A stretch of 64,000 nt of DNA from assembly GCA_014804755.1 (NCBI GenBank), contig JAAUZE010000008.1, forward strand, positions 382,261-446,260, read 5' to 3'. The stretch comes from Lachnospiraceae bacterium (GTDB taxonomy: Bacteria > Bacillota > Clostridia > Lachnospirales > Lachnospiraceae). The position numbers and the translations under genes are program-made. A model generated the notes under the pieces. It worked only from the letters and a program-made list of their open reading frames with translations, was not told the origin of the DNA and did no database searches. Each line of letters starts with the position of its first letter. Position 1 is the first letter of the stretch. Below, in pieces: positions 19,488-28,946 of the stretch.

Positions 19488-20974
19488 CTATTTCTTTTTG
19501 GTCTGGTTTAAAATTTTTCTCATATTCTTCTGCGAAATGATCTGATAATCAGTTCTGAAACCAAACGCATCATGCAGCGCATCGGTCAGGTCAGTCCTTG
19601 TATATGTCGGAATGTAACCTTCTCCGGGGACTATCATCATATCCATAGACCTTAAAGTATTTATGATCTCTTCACATGTGTATTTATCATGCAGTTTCTT
19701 TTCAAGGATCCTGTAAATGATAAGTGCGGTAAAGCAGGTGGTGAAATGGGCGGTTATCCTGTCTTTTCTTGACAGATAGACCGGCCTCGCCTTGAATTCT
19801 GTCTTCATGATGCGGAAGCATTCTTCGATTTTCCAGCGCTTTGTGTTTATTGCGATGATATCAGAAACAGCATACTCAAGATTGGTACAGACAGCATACA
19901 GACCATCATACATGGCTTCTTCATCTATCTAGTTTTGATCGAGGTATGTGATAGTCTTTTCAGCAATCTCGCCGTCAGAAGTACAGTGTCCCTGTTGAAT
20001 GAAACGCTTGGGGTCAGTTCCATTCTTCTTGTTAAGAGAAGAGGGGGATTCCACATATTTTCTGGCTCTTTCTATCTGCCGTTCCCGGATCAGGCGCTGA
20101 TAATTGCGGTATTTGACAGAATAAGTGACAATGAGGTGCTGTTCAAGACCGTCTTCCTTGATCCATCTGTCTTTGTAAAAGACTTTATCGTAGTCAGTTT
20201 TTTCATCAAGTCCGCTCAGCTTATAAGTTTTATTATCGCCGGGCAGATACCAGCCTTCATCATCTAAACAGAAATCCTGAAGAAAGCCTTTTAGTTTTTT
20301 AATGGACTGGGTCGTCACGAACCCTCTTCCCTGTATGCTGTTGAACTTCCTGTTGGCAGTGGAAGAAAGACCGGCATCTGTACATACGATAAAGTCCGAA
20401 GTATCAAAATCTTTTATGATCTTTTTTTCCAGCGGTGACATGGAGGGCTGCTCATTTTCATTACCGTTAAAAAGGGAGAAGGAAAGAGGGATACCGTCAG
20501 CATCCATGAATAATCCCATTTGCACGATGGGATTCGGACGATGCTCTTTAGAGACGCCATATTTTCTGAAATCATCTTCCTCCTCGATCTCAAAGTAATA
20601 GTTGGTGCAGTCGTAGTAGAGGACTTCTTTTTTACGGTCTATGACAGACTGGGAGTTCTTATATAATTCTGACTGGAAAAAGTCATTTTCTTTCGAGATA
20701 ACTTCCAATGCCCTGTAGATTTGATGCAGACCGCACTTCGGCTGTTCAAGAAAATCCTGTGCGTCAGCAAGGGAAGCTTTCTTAGAGCCGGGAGTGATGA
20801 TTCTGGAATAAACAAGCATAGACAGGATATCATTCAAGTTGTACTCAAATCTGTATTTTTCCGAAATTTCACTGCATATTTTATTCAAACCAAGTGAATA
20901 GTAAATATCCTGAAGAAAAAGGAAGCCGATGCTGCAGGAACGCCGGACATTTTTCTCAATATTTAAGTGTCAAA
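19488..20974 (-). pseudogene. IS1634-family transposase, truncated and with an in-frame amber stop
   Basis: DDE transposase. The upstream part includes LFLQDIYYSLGLNKICSEIS, VLYYDCTNYYFEIE and VCTDAGLSSTANRKF. The downstream part includes MYDGLYAVCTNLEYAVSD and the catalytic-Glu region KRWKIEECFRIMKTEF. A TAG at 19929-19931 breaks one continuous frame: the reading DQN-stop-IDEEA stays in phase on both sides. The N-terminal ~110 residues expected in this family are missing; the frame closes at a TGA next to the terminal repeat. Nothing suggests a functional enzyme unless the TAG is read through. Confidence 0.85.
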
Positions 20975-20979
20975 CTCCC

Positions 20980-21020
20980 GTGTGATTGTGGTTGTACCAA
21001 CTAATATGTTATGTTAAAAT
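20980..21020 (+). repeat. 41-bp direct repeat, right copy, with working promoter
   Basis: Same sequence as 19352-19392. TTGTAC (20992-20997), 17 bases, TAAAAT (21015-21020) now sits about 390 bases upstream of the gene at 21416 and is its likely promoter. Confidence 0.8.
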
Positions 21021-21415
21021 GATAAATTAGGAACTATTCTATCTATTTCACAAAAAACGGGGAAATTAAAATAACATAATAATCAGAATTCGTATGATTA
21101 ATATAGTTAATTTACGCAAAAAGTGCTGTGAGGCGGCATATAATATGAATAGATGTTGTCATGTTTGCGGGGAAACACTCGAAAAGGGTACAACTTCAGT
21201 AAAATTTTTTGTAAGCAGCGAAAAGAGATTGATTCAGGAGACGAAAAGTTGTGGTCTGAGTCACCTTGCGCCAGTCAAAGCTGTAATAATATAGATACAG
21301 ATCCACAGTGCCTTATAAAATATATCAGATAAAGATGGAATAGTTCAGTAGAACCTGGGAGAAAGGAATAATAATCCAATCAATATCAAATGCAATTGGA
21401 TTATGCGTGGCTGTT
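21021..21415 (+). other. 395-base leader without a recognised gene
   Basis: Contains a 66-codon frame at 21094-21294 with CCHVCGETLEKG, but there is no ribosome site and no family resemblance, so it is not called. Just before the next start, TAATCCAAT (21372-21380) pairs with ATTGGATTA (21395-21403), a perfect 9-bp inverted repeat with a 14-base loop that could fold over the translation start region. Confidence 0.5.
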
Positions 21416-22402
21416 ATGATAGATCAGAATGAGTTGACAAAATATCAAGAGAATCATCAGAAGTATCATGCGACAGGCAGTTTGTATCAAAATCCGAATA
21501 CGCAGGCGGAACTGCCATATGGGGATAAGACAGTTCCACCGCTGGAAGCAGGAAATACCTTGATCAGGAAGAGGCTGGAAGAAGGGAAGCCATTTATGCT
21601 GGGCAGATTTGGCGAGACGGAACTCCGTGTCATGATGTATGGGCTGATGAACCGTTTCCCTATTTATAATCTGTGGAAGCAGCGAAAAATTCTTCATGAG
21701 GATTGTATGAACTGGTGTGATGGGGCCGGATTCTTTCCGAGAAGGGTGAATTTGATGCCACGATTTGCGAATGTATTTGTGGAAGCATGTCAATCGGCAG
21801 ACCTATTGGCGGTTTGGTATAATCTTTATGAGGATTATGTGTCGGATACGTTTGCGAGACAGGCGGAAATCTGTCGTTTTCAGTCCCTGAACAGCTTTTT
21901 TGAATATCCGCTGGAGCATCCATGGACGGAGGCATTGGAGGGAAAAAAGGTATTAGTCATCAGTCCGTTTGCGGAAACAATCCGGAAGCAATATCAGATC
22001 AGAGATAAATTATGGAAAAATCCCGGGGTGCTTCCGCAATTTGAACTGCAGACAATGAAAGCGGTGGAATCTCCAAGAATTCTTGGACGATCCAATGGGT
22101 TTAAGGATTGGTTTGAGGCATTGGAATGGTTATATCAACAGACATTGAAAAAGGATTATGATGTGGCAATTTTGGGATGTGGAGCTTACGGTTTCCCTTT
22201 GGCGGCAAAGATAAAAGAGAGCGGGCACATGGCAATACAGCTGTGTGGGCAGACGCAGATTTGGTTTGGGATAAAAGGGAAACGCTGGGAAAAGGAGTGT
22301 GCGGAACAAATGACGCAGTTTGCAAATAAATATTGGACAAGGCCGGATAGCACGGAGATACCAAAGAACAGCCGTTATGTGGAGAGGGGCTGCTATTGGT
22401 AG
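21416..22402 (+). CDS. GT-D-fold-like glycosyltransferase
   Basis: About 328 residues without signal peptide or membrane segments. FMLGRFGETELRVM near residue 60 matches the GRxGxxE-type core of GT-D fold (DUF1792-like) transferases, and the C-terminal VAILGCGAYGFPLAAKIKESG matches their second Rossmann-like half. The family's best-known member adds glucose during glycosylation of a serine-rich repeat protein. GTG 21407 is an alternative start. No good ribosome site is visible and the start lies next to an inverted repeat, so translation may be weak or regulated. Confidence 0.6.
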   Translation: MIDQNELTKYQENHQKYHATGSLYQNPNTQAELPYGDKTVPPLEAGNTLIRKRLEEGKPFMLGRFGETELRVMMYGLMNRFPIYNLWKQRKILHEDCMNWCDGAGFFPRRVNLMPRFANVFVEACQSADLLAVWYNLYEDYVSDTFARQAEICRFQSLNSFFEYPLEHPWTEALEGKKVLVISPFAETIRKQYQIRDKLWKNPGVLPQFELQTMKAVESPRILGRSNGFKDWFEALEWLYQQTLKKDYDVAILGCGAYGFPLAAKIKESGHMAIQLCGQTQIWFGIKGKRWEKECAEQMTQFANKYWTRPDSTEIPKNSRYVERGCYW

Positions 22403-22444
22403 GGCACCTGAAATGGATATCCGAATCGGACAATGGTATTTAGC

Positions 22445-22473
22445 TTGTTATGACTTGGCGTCTATGCTAAAAT
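22445..22473 (+). promoter_or_regulatory. SigA-type promoter candidate before the GT2 gene
   Basis: TTGTTA (22445-22450), 17 bases, TAAAAT (22468-22473) followed by GATAC, as in the promoter of the 41-bp repeat. It lies 81 bases before the start at 22555. Confidence 0.55.
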
Positions 22474-22554
22474 GATACGGATACATGGTGTAAGAAAGTA
22501 TTGGATAATAGATTTAAAATGTAATATAGTGGAGTAAACAGGGGACTTATAGAA

Positions 22555-23511
22555 ATGTATTCTATTATAATAGTTGATTTCAATTCATTAAAAGTGACTA
22601 TGCAGTATATTGAGGACTGCCTCGAAAAGATAGAAGAGAGGAAAGAACTTCATTTTGTAGTGGTTGATAATAAACCAAACAGTACAAGTTGCCATATCTT
22701 AGAAAGAGAGATGGGGTTAAATATACAAAAGAAGGTTTATAAAGGTCTGTGTGTGCTTTGTTTTGATTATCATGGGGCTGAGGTTCGAGTAATTCAGGTG
22801 CGAAAAAATGTAGGCTATGCAAGGGGTAATAATATAGGTATTGAATTCTCCGATCGAGAGTGGGCAGATTCTTATTTGATACTCAGCAATAATGACATTG
22901 AATTTCGTGAGAGGGTTTCTTTGACTAAGCTGAGTAGAATACTCGATGAAACGGATAGAGCAGCAGTTGTCGGACCACATATAGAGGATGTGAGCGGAAG
23001 ACGTCAAGGACCATATGACGCGGCTCGGGTATGGGATTCCTTAATTGTCCGACCGACAAAAATGTTGATGAGATTGGTGTTTGGAAAAAAAGAAAATAAG
23101 AGGACGAGTCAGGAAGCGAATTATCCAAATGGAGAATGTGACTGGGTTAGCGGGTGTTTTTTGGTATGTGCCAGAGAAAAAATGAGATATGCTGGCAATT
23201 TTGATGAAAACACATTTCTGTATGGCGAAGAGATGATTCTCAGCGAACGCTTGAAAAAAGTAGGATATGCTATGTTCTATTGTGACGATGTCAAAATCAT
23301 TCACCGGGGTTCCGAGACGATTGCAAGAAATTTCAAGGACTTAGAGGCGGAAGAGGTTTTATTTCAGTCGCTTTTTTATTATTTTAAGAATTATAGAAAG
23401 ACGAATAGAGTGGTTTTAGGCTTGTCTTGGATATATTTTCAATTAATAAGAATATGTTTTGGAGTTGGGAAAAAGGTAAATCACATTTTTAAAATGCGGA
23501 CGGTGGAATGA
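22555..23511 (+). CDS. GT2 glycosyltransferase, rhamnosyltransferase-like
   Basis: Inverting GT-A enzyme of 318 residues. It opens MYSIIIVDFNSLKVTMQYI, has VRKNVGYARGNNIGIEFS and the DxD-type ILSNNDIEF, then CDWVSGCFLVCAREKM and FLYGEEMILSERLKKVGY. This order is typical of dTDP-rhamnosyl-like GT2 enzymes, although no rhamnose pathway is in the window. It has its own promoter candidate. Confidence 0.88.
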   Translation: MYSIIIVDFNSLKVTMQYIEDCLEKIEERKELHFVVVDNKPNSTSCHILEREMGLNIQKKVYKGLCVLCFDYHGAEVRVIQVRKNVGYARGNNIGIEFSDREWADSYLILSNNDIEFRERVSLTKLSRILDETDRAAVVGPHIEDVSGRRQGPYDAARVWDSLIVRPTKMLMRLVFGKKENKRTSQEANYPNGECDWVSGCFLVCAREKMRYAGNFDENTFLYGEEMILSERLKKVGYAMFYCDDVKIIHRGSETIARNFKDLEAEEVLFQSLFYYFKNYRKTNRVVLGLSWIYFQLIRICFGVGKKVNHIFKMRTVE

Positions 23512-23583
23512 AAGTGACGTTAAAAAGTATCATGTAGATCACAAAAAGCGATTGAGGTATGTGGAAAGAGGATGTTATTGGTG

Positions 23584-25410
23584 ATGCAAAATATAAAGAC
23601 ATTATTCGGAATGCTCAAAAAATTATTATGCATTTTGAATCGCGAGCAGAGAAAAAAAAGTATTTTTTTGTTATTACTGTTTTTTGTCAGTGCGATATTG
23701 GAAACATTAGGAGTGAGCGCGATCATCCCGTTTGTCCTTGCATTAATGTCTCCGGATGAGCTCATGAAGTATGCGGTTGTACAAAAGATAGCGAACACAT
23801 TCGGAATTCATAGTGGAAATGGCCTGTTGTTGTTAATTGCGGTAGGGGTTGTGATTGTCTATGTTGTGAAGGACGGCATCATTTTAGCGGCAAATTATTT
23901 TCAGCTTCGTTTTCGAAACGGCATGGAGAGAGATTTATCAACACTCATGCTTAAGGCGTATCTGAACCGTGACTATATGTACTTTGTTGAGACAAATAGC
24001 GGTGATATGATGCGGGGAGTAAATGAGGACATTATCAATGTGGCACAGGTTATTGATTCATTTTCTTCACTGTTTGCGGAGACATTGACCTGTGTATTGC
24101 TGGGCGCTTTTTTGATTTATTTGGATCCACTGTTTGCACTGGGACTCTTGTGCCTTGCGTTGCTGACAGCCCTTGTGATCGTACTTGTTTTTAAGAAAAG
24201 AAATGCGGAATGCGGGAGGCAGTGCAGGGAAGCGTTCGCCAAACGCTATCAATATTTGCAGCAGCCGTTGAACGGGTACAAGGAAATAAGCGTAACACAG
24301 CGTAAACGGTATTTTGTAGATCAATTTCAGTCGGAGGCAGACAGGGCATGCCGCTTTAATACACAGTATCTTTTCCTGTGCAAACTGCCAAACAGGATGA
24401 TTGAGACGGTGTTTATATCGGGGCTGGTGCTTCTTGTCTGCCTTATTACAAGTCATGGTAATGAGGGTGCTACACAGCAGTTTGTGACGGTACTGGGGGC
24501 GGTGGCAGTGGCTGCGGTCAGGATTCTGCCGGCAATTTCCAATGTCACCAGCAGTATAAACGGGCTGGTATATAATCGACTGTCTCTGGAGGAGACATAT
24601 AATAATATTTCGGTTGCAAGAAAGAACGAAGCTGATCGTGCGGAGAGAGAAATGCAGGCAGTGGAAAGAGGACTTGCAGGAAAAGCAGGCAAGATGCCTG
24701 ATGAAAAGAATAGGATTTCTTTTCATCAGAAATTAACGGTTCGCGGCGTTACATGGAAATATCCGGAAGGAAAGAGAAATGTATTAGAGGACGTTTCCCT
24801 GACAATTGAAAAGGGGGATGCGGTAGCGTTTATTGGGGAATCGGGAGCGGGTAAGACCACTCTTGCCGATGTTATTTTGGGCTTGCTGCATCCGCAGCAC
24901 GGTGAAGTGCAGATGGATGGGATAGATATTTTTTCCATTCCTAAGCAATGGGCGAAGACGATTGGTTTTGTCCCGCAAAATGTTTTTCTGATCGATGATA
25001 CAGTGAGACATAATGTGGCATTTGGAATTTATGAGGATGAGATCGATGAGGATAAGATCATTCATGCGCTGAAGAGCGCACAGATTTATGAGTTTATTAA
25101 AAGTCTTCCGCAAGGGCTTGATACCGTGGTAGGAGAAGCGGGAGTAAAGTTTTCCGGGGGACAGCGTCAAAGGCTTGCGATCGCGCGCGCTTTATATGAT
25201 AATCCGGATATTCTGGTTTTGGATGAGGCAACCTCCGCATTGGATAACGAGACGGAGAGTGCGGTCATGCAGGCGATTGATGCGCTGAAGGGGATGAAGA
25301 CATTAATCATTATTGCGCATCGGCTTTCCACGATACAGAACTGCAATAAGGTGTATGAGGTGAAGGGCGGAAAAGCGATTCTAAGGGAGGAGACTGGAAA
25401 GTCTTTATGA
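23584..25410 (+). CDS. ABC transporter, PglK/MsbA-type lipid-linked glycan flippase
   Basis: Half-transporter with a membrane domain (about six helices, residues 20-320) fused to an ATPase. Walker A GESGAGKTT is at ~418, the signature SGGQRQRLAIARAL at ~523, Walker B ILVLDEATSALD at ~542 and the H-loop IIIAHRLST at ~575. The GGVSAIIPF-like start (LETLGVSAIIPF) and ~610-residue length match PglK, which flips lipid-linked oligosaccharides. ATG 23584 is spaced correctly from AAAGAGG; ATG 23572 is an alternative. It could also carry another lipid. Confidence 0.85.
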   Translation: MQNIKTLFGMLKKLLCILNREQRKKSIFLLLLFFVSAILETLGVSAIIPFVLALMSPDELMKYAVVQKIANTFGIHSGNGLLLLIAVGVVIVYVVKDGIILAANYFQLRFRNGMERDLSTLMLKAYLNRDYMYFVETNSGDMMRGVNEDIINVAQVIDSFSSLFAETLTCVLLGAFLIYLDPLFALGLLCLALLTALVIVLVFKKRNAECGRQCREAFAKRYQYLQQPLNGYKEISVTQRKRYFVDQFQSEADRACRFNTQYLFLCKLPNRMIETVFISGLVLLVCLITSHGNEGATQQFVTVLGAVAVAAVRILPAISNVTSSINGLVYNRLSLEETYNNISVARKNEADRAEREMQAVERGLAGKAGKMPDEKNRISFHQKLTVRGVTWKYPEGKRNVLEDVSLTIEKGDAVAFIGESGAGKTTLADVILGLLHPQHGEVQMDGIDIFSIPKQWAKTIGFVPQNVFLIDDTVRHNVAFGIYEDEIDEDKIIHALKSAQIYEFIKSLPQGLDTVVGEAGVKFSGGQRQRLAIARALYDNPDILVLDEATSALDNETESAVMQAIDALKGMKTLIIIAHRLSTIQNCNKVYEVKGGKAILREETGKSL

Positions 25411-25513
25411 GGTGCGAATAAGTGCAATGTGAACCTCGATGCTCTTTGAAAATAGATTAAATTTTTAGCGTGGTTTTTAAGATCAGATTTTGAAAACGAG
25501 GTTATGTGGGAAA

Positions 25514-27349
25514 ATGAAAGAACCGTTTTTTAGAAGGGTAGCGGCATTTTGGAAGAAGAAATGGAAATATTTCTATGTGGTATTATGCCCGTTTGCACTG
25601 CTCGCCTGTGCCTATATCCAATTAGAAACGAGTTCTGCGTATGCCTCAATTGGTGAGTGGTGGCATTTCATGTCTACGAAGTATGCGCTGTTAAATTTAT
25701 TTACAATAGAAATTCTATTCCTCGTACTCATGATACTAACGAATAAAATTTGGCTGAGCGGTTTGATTTTCAGCTGTGTTTATTTTATCATAGCGATCGT
25801 GAATCATTATTGCATTGTCCTTCATGGCATGCCGTTTACAGTCATGGAATTGAAGAATGCCGCAACGGCTGCAAACGTGCTCGGAGCTTATCGGATCGTG
25901 CCCGATCTGAAAGCGGGTATCATTTTCGGACTGTGGATATTGGAACTGACGGTCTGCCTGATTGCGGGACGGCTTGAAAAGAAAGCGGTGCCAAAACGAA
26001 AAATGAGATTTGTTCTGCTTCGGGACATCGGTTTTGTTTTGCTTAGTGCGGGGGTTTTGTGGTTTGGGTATTTTTCACCGAAGCCGATTAAGCCGCGGAC
26101 GACGATCGGCTGGCTGTGGAGCGAAGCGTATCGCGATTATGGATATATGGCATGTCAGATCGAGGTGATCAGCAGCCTTCGGGATTATGTGTTAAGACCG
26201 GAAGGATATTCTGAAGAAAAGATAGCGGAAATAGAAATAGAAGAACCGCGTCAGGAGAAGCACACGCCGGATGTGATACTGATTTTGAATGAAACATTCT
26301 ATGATCTGAGTATGGTCACGCAATTGGATGCGGACAGGGACTATCTTGCGGGAATCCATGCGTTGGACAATACGATCACCGGATACGCAGTCGTTCCGAG
26401 TGTAGGAGGAGGAACCAACCAGTCTGAATATGAATTATTATCGAGCAATTCCATGTATTTAATGCCGGGGGTCACGCCGTTTAATGTGATTGATATGCAG
26501 GGAGCCCACACGGTTGTTTCGCACTTGAAGAGTTTGGGCTATGAGTCGATCGCGGCGCATCCGGGATCGCGCGGCAGTTATCAGAGAAGCCGCGTATATC
26601 CGCAGATTGGATTTGATAAGATTTACTTTGAGAATGATTTTGCAGAGATGGATTATTATGGGAACCGTCCGCATGCAACGGATGAGAGCGTTTATCAGAA
26701 TCTGATCTCGTGGTATGAGGAGGAGCAGTCTGAAAAACCGGTTTTTCTTTACTGTCTGACGATTCAAAATCATGGCGGATGGGGTGATAATCCTGCGAAT
26801 GCGGCAATCGTCCATGCCGGTACGGATTATGAAAACTATGATAAGCAGATCGATGAGTATTTATCCTGCATCTCGTTATCGGATGAGGCGTTTGTGGAGC
26901 TGACGGAATATTTTCAGAATGTTGACCGGGATGTGATCCTGTGCATGATGGGTGACCACGCGCCGTCTTTTGTGCAGGAGGTTATGGATGACGGATTATC
27001 ACAGCAAGAACGGGAACTCTGGTTAAGGAGCACGCCGTTTGTGATCTGGGCAAATTTTGACATAGAGGATCAGGCAAGGGAATTTGTCAGCATGAATTAT
27101 ATGGTGCCGTTCGTGCTGGAGACGGCCGGAATTGCGAAATCACCTTATTATCAATTGATGTCGGATATGATGGAACGCGTGCCCGTTATAGCGTCATATG
27201 GTGTGTATTTTGATGCAGAGGGGAATTGCCATGCGGTTGATGAGCAGACGCCATATACACAATCGGTAGATCGTTATTTTATGGTGGAGTACAATAATTT
27301 AAGTGATGAAAGAAGGGAAGCGCTGTTTGAAATAGATGAGGACTGGTGA
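25514..27349 (+). CDS. LtaS-type phosphoglycerol transferase-like protein
   Basis: Five N-terminal helices (residues ~20-180) precede an extracellular sulfatase/alkaline-phosphatase fold. Visible sites are LILNETFYDLSM (first metal ligand region), GGGTNQSEYELL at ~298 where the Thr is the expected nucleophile, HPGSRGSYQRSRVYP, and MMGDHAPSF at ~477. Family members move phosphoglycerol from phosphatidylglycerol to lipoteichoic acid or to glycans. Because it sits inside a glycan locus next to MBOAT and SGNH genes, glycan decoration is more likely than bulk LTA synthesis. Start ATG 25514; TTG 25490 is possible. Confidence 0.8.
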   Translation: MKEPFFRRVAAFWKKKWKYFYVVLCPFALLACAYIQLETSSAYASIGEWWHFMSTKYALLNLFTIEILFLVLMILTNKIWLSGLIFSCVYFIIAIVNHYCIVLHGMPFTVMELKNAATAANVLGAYRIVPDLKAGIIFGLWILELTVCLIAGRLEKKAVPKRKMRFVLLRDIGFVLLSAGVLWFGYFSPKPIKPRTTIGWLWSEAYRDYGYMACQIEVISSLRDYVLRPEGYSEEKIAEIEIEEPRQEKHTPDVILILNETFYDLSMVTQLDADRDYLAGIHALDNTITGYAVVPSVGGGTNQSEYELLSSNSMYLMPGVTPFNVIDMQGAHTVVSHLKSLGYESIAAHPGSRGSYQRSRVYPQIGFDKIYFENDFAEMDYYGNRPHATDESVYQNLISWYEEEQSEKPVFLYCLTIQNHGGWGDNPANAAIVHAGTDYENYDKQIDEYLSCISLSDEAFVELTEYFQNVDRDVILCMMGDHAPSFVQEVMDDGLSQQERELWLRSTPFVIWANFDIEDQAREFVSMNYMVPFVLETAGIAKSPYYQLMSDMMERVPVIASYGVYFDAEGNCHAVDEQTPYTQSVDRYFMVEYNNLSDERREALFEIDEDW

Positions 27350-27403
27350 CGTCACGATAATAAGTTAGAAATGGATGACGAAAATTTAGGGAAGGGATTC
27401 TAT

Positions 27404-28888
27404 ATGATCTTCAATTCTATTGAGTTTTTATTGTTTTTTCCAATCGCGGTATTAGGATACTATCTGATTCCGCACAGAGTGCGGTATCTATGGCTGTTGG
27501 TATGTTCCTATTATTTTTATATGTGCTGGAATCCGGCTTATGCACTGTTGATCTTCTTTTCAACGGCAGTAACCTATATTGCAGCGCTTGTCATGTCCGC
27601 ACTTGCAGGTAAAAAGAACGAGAAGTTTTGGAAGCGGTGCTGTCTGGCGGGCGGCTTTGTACTGAATCTGGGAATTCTGGTATGGTTTAAATATGCGGAT
27701 TTCTTCTTGCTGAATGTGGGGCGGATTGCACAGGGAATCGGGATAAAGTGGACGCCGCCGCAGCTTGATCTGCTGCTGCCGGTAGGAATTTCTTTCTATA
27801 CTTTTCAGGCGTTGGGATATATTATGGACGTCTATCGCGGGGAGACAGCGGCAGAAAAAAACTTTTTCAAGTATGCGCTGTTTGTTTCATTCTTTCCGCA
27901 GCTTGTGGCGGGACCGATCGAGCGTTCGAATAATCTGCTCAGTCAGATACAGGAGCGTCATCGTTTTGAATTTGAGACGGTCAGGGACGGTCTGATGTTA
28001 ATGTTGTGGGGATATTTTCTGAAGATGGTCATAGCGGACAGAGCTGCTATTTTTGTGGATGCGGTCTATGCGGAGGAGCATTTGTACGGAGGCTGGTATC
28101 TCATAATCGCCACGATGCTGTTCGCGCTTCAAATATACTGTGACTTTGCGGGATATTCGATCATTGCCATGGGAGCGGCAAGAGTCATGGGATTTCGATT
28201 GACCGATAATTTTAAGAGTCCTTATCTGGCGCAGACCGTGGCGGATTTCTGGCGGGGATGGCATATTACGCTGACAGGCTGGTTCCGTGATTATCTGTAC
28301 ATACCTCTTGGAGGAAATCGAAAGGGCAGAGTGAGGCAGTACGTGAATATTATGATCGTGTTTGGACTCAGCGGACTTTGGCATGGCGCAAGCTTCAGTT
28401 TTATCGTATGGGGATTGCTGAACGGGTTTTATCAGGTGATGGGGAAGCTGCTGCAACCGGTCAGGGATAAGGCGGTCGATGTATTACAGATCAACCGGCA
28501 GGCATTTAGCCATAGGCTATACCGGATGATTGCCACATTTCTGTTGGTCGATTTCGCATGGCTGTTTTTCCGTGCGGGTGATCTTGGCGAGGCTGTATGG
28601 TCGATCAAAAGCATGGTGCGTGCCGGAAATATTCATGTGCTGTTTGACGGGTCGCTGTTTATGGTCGGACCGGATGCAAAGAACTTTGTCGTGCTTGCGC
28701 TTGCGACGGGCGTGCTTCTTTTTGCGGATTATATGAAGCGGCGCGGGATTGTGCTGCGAGAATGGCTTTGCAGGCAGGGCGTATGGTTTCGCTGGTTATG
28801 CCTGTATGCGGGTGTATGCGCGGTGCTTTTGTTCGGCGTATACGGTGTAGGGTACGATGAGACGGCGTTTATTTATTTTCAATTCTAG
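27404..28888 (+). CDS. MBOAT family O-acyltransferase (AlgI/DltB-like)
   Basis: Membrane-bound O-acyltransferase of about 494 residues. The start MIFNSIEFLLFFPIAVLGYY is the typical N-terminus and lies behind GGGAAGGGA, so ATG 27404 is preferred to ATG 27371. FWRGWHITLTGWFRDY (~282) and the catalytic-His region LWHGASFSF (~324) are family hallmarks. These proteins pass acyl groups across the membrane to an SGNH partner, here the next gene. Confidence 0.92.
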   Translation: MIFNSIEFLLFFPIAVLGYYLIPHRVRYLWLLVCSYYFYMCWNPAYALLIFFSTAVTYIAALVMSALAGKKNEKFWKRCCLAGGFVLNLGILVWFKYADFFLLNVGRIAQGIGIKWTPPQLDLLLPVGISFYTFQALGYIMDVYRGETAAEKNFFKYALFVSFFPQLVAGPIERSNNLLSQIQERHRFEFETVRDGLMLMLWGYFLKMVIADRAAIFVDAVYAEEHLYGGWYLIIATMLFALQIYCDFAGYSIIAMGAARVMGFRLTDNFKSPYLAQTVADFWRGWHITLTGWFRDYLYIPLGGNRKGRVRQYVNIMIVFGLSGLWHGASFSFIVWGLLNGFYQVMGKLLQPVRDKAVDVLQINRQAFSHRLYRMIATFLLVDFAWLFFRAGDLGEAVWSIKSMVRAGNIHVLFDGSLFMVGPDAKNFVVLALATGVLLFADYMKRRGIVLREWLCRQGVWFRWLCLYAGVCAVLLFGVYGVGYDETAFIYFQF

Positions 28889-28890
28889 GG

Positions 28891-28915
28891 AAACGCTGAT
28901 ATGATCAGCGTTTTT
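28891..28915 (+). terminator. Rho-independent hairpin between MBOAT and SGNH genes
   Basis: AAACGCTGAT pairs with ATCAGCGTTT over 10 bp with loop ATG and a following T run. It lies 3 bases after the MBOAT stop and 32 before the SGNH start, so it can attenuate the downstream gene. Confidence 0.7.
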
Positions 28916-28946
28916 CCGGTGAGGCAGATGTTGGAGGAAATCGGGT

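Larger units (their letters stand above)
19393..20979 (-). mobile_element. IS1634-family insertion sequence, defective
   Basis: About 1.59 kb between the 41-bp direct repeats. Both outer ends carry TTTGACA-x-TT-x-AA in inverted orientation (left end from 19399, right end on the complement near 20974), a short imperfect terminal repeat. The single transposase reads on the minus strand, lacks its N-terminal part and has an internal stop. The distance from right end to codon ~115 of the transposase is only a few bases, so an internal deletion removed roughly 0.35-0.45 kb. The element is unlikely to move on its own. Confidence 0.8.

Noticed and set aside
21094..21294. A 66-codon frame with CCHVCG
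   Set aside because: No ribosome site, no known family and low-complexity surroundings.
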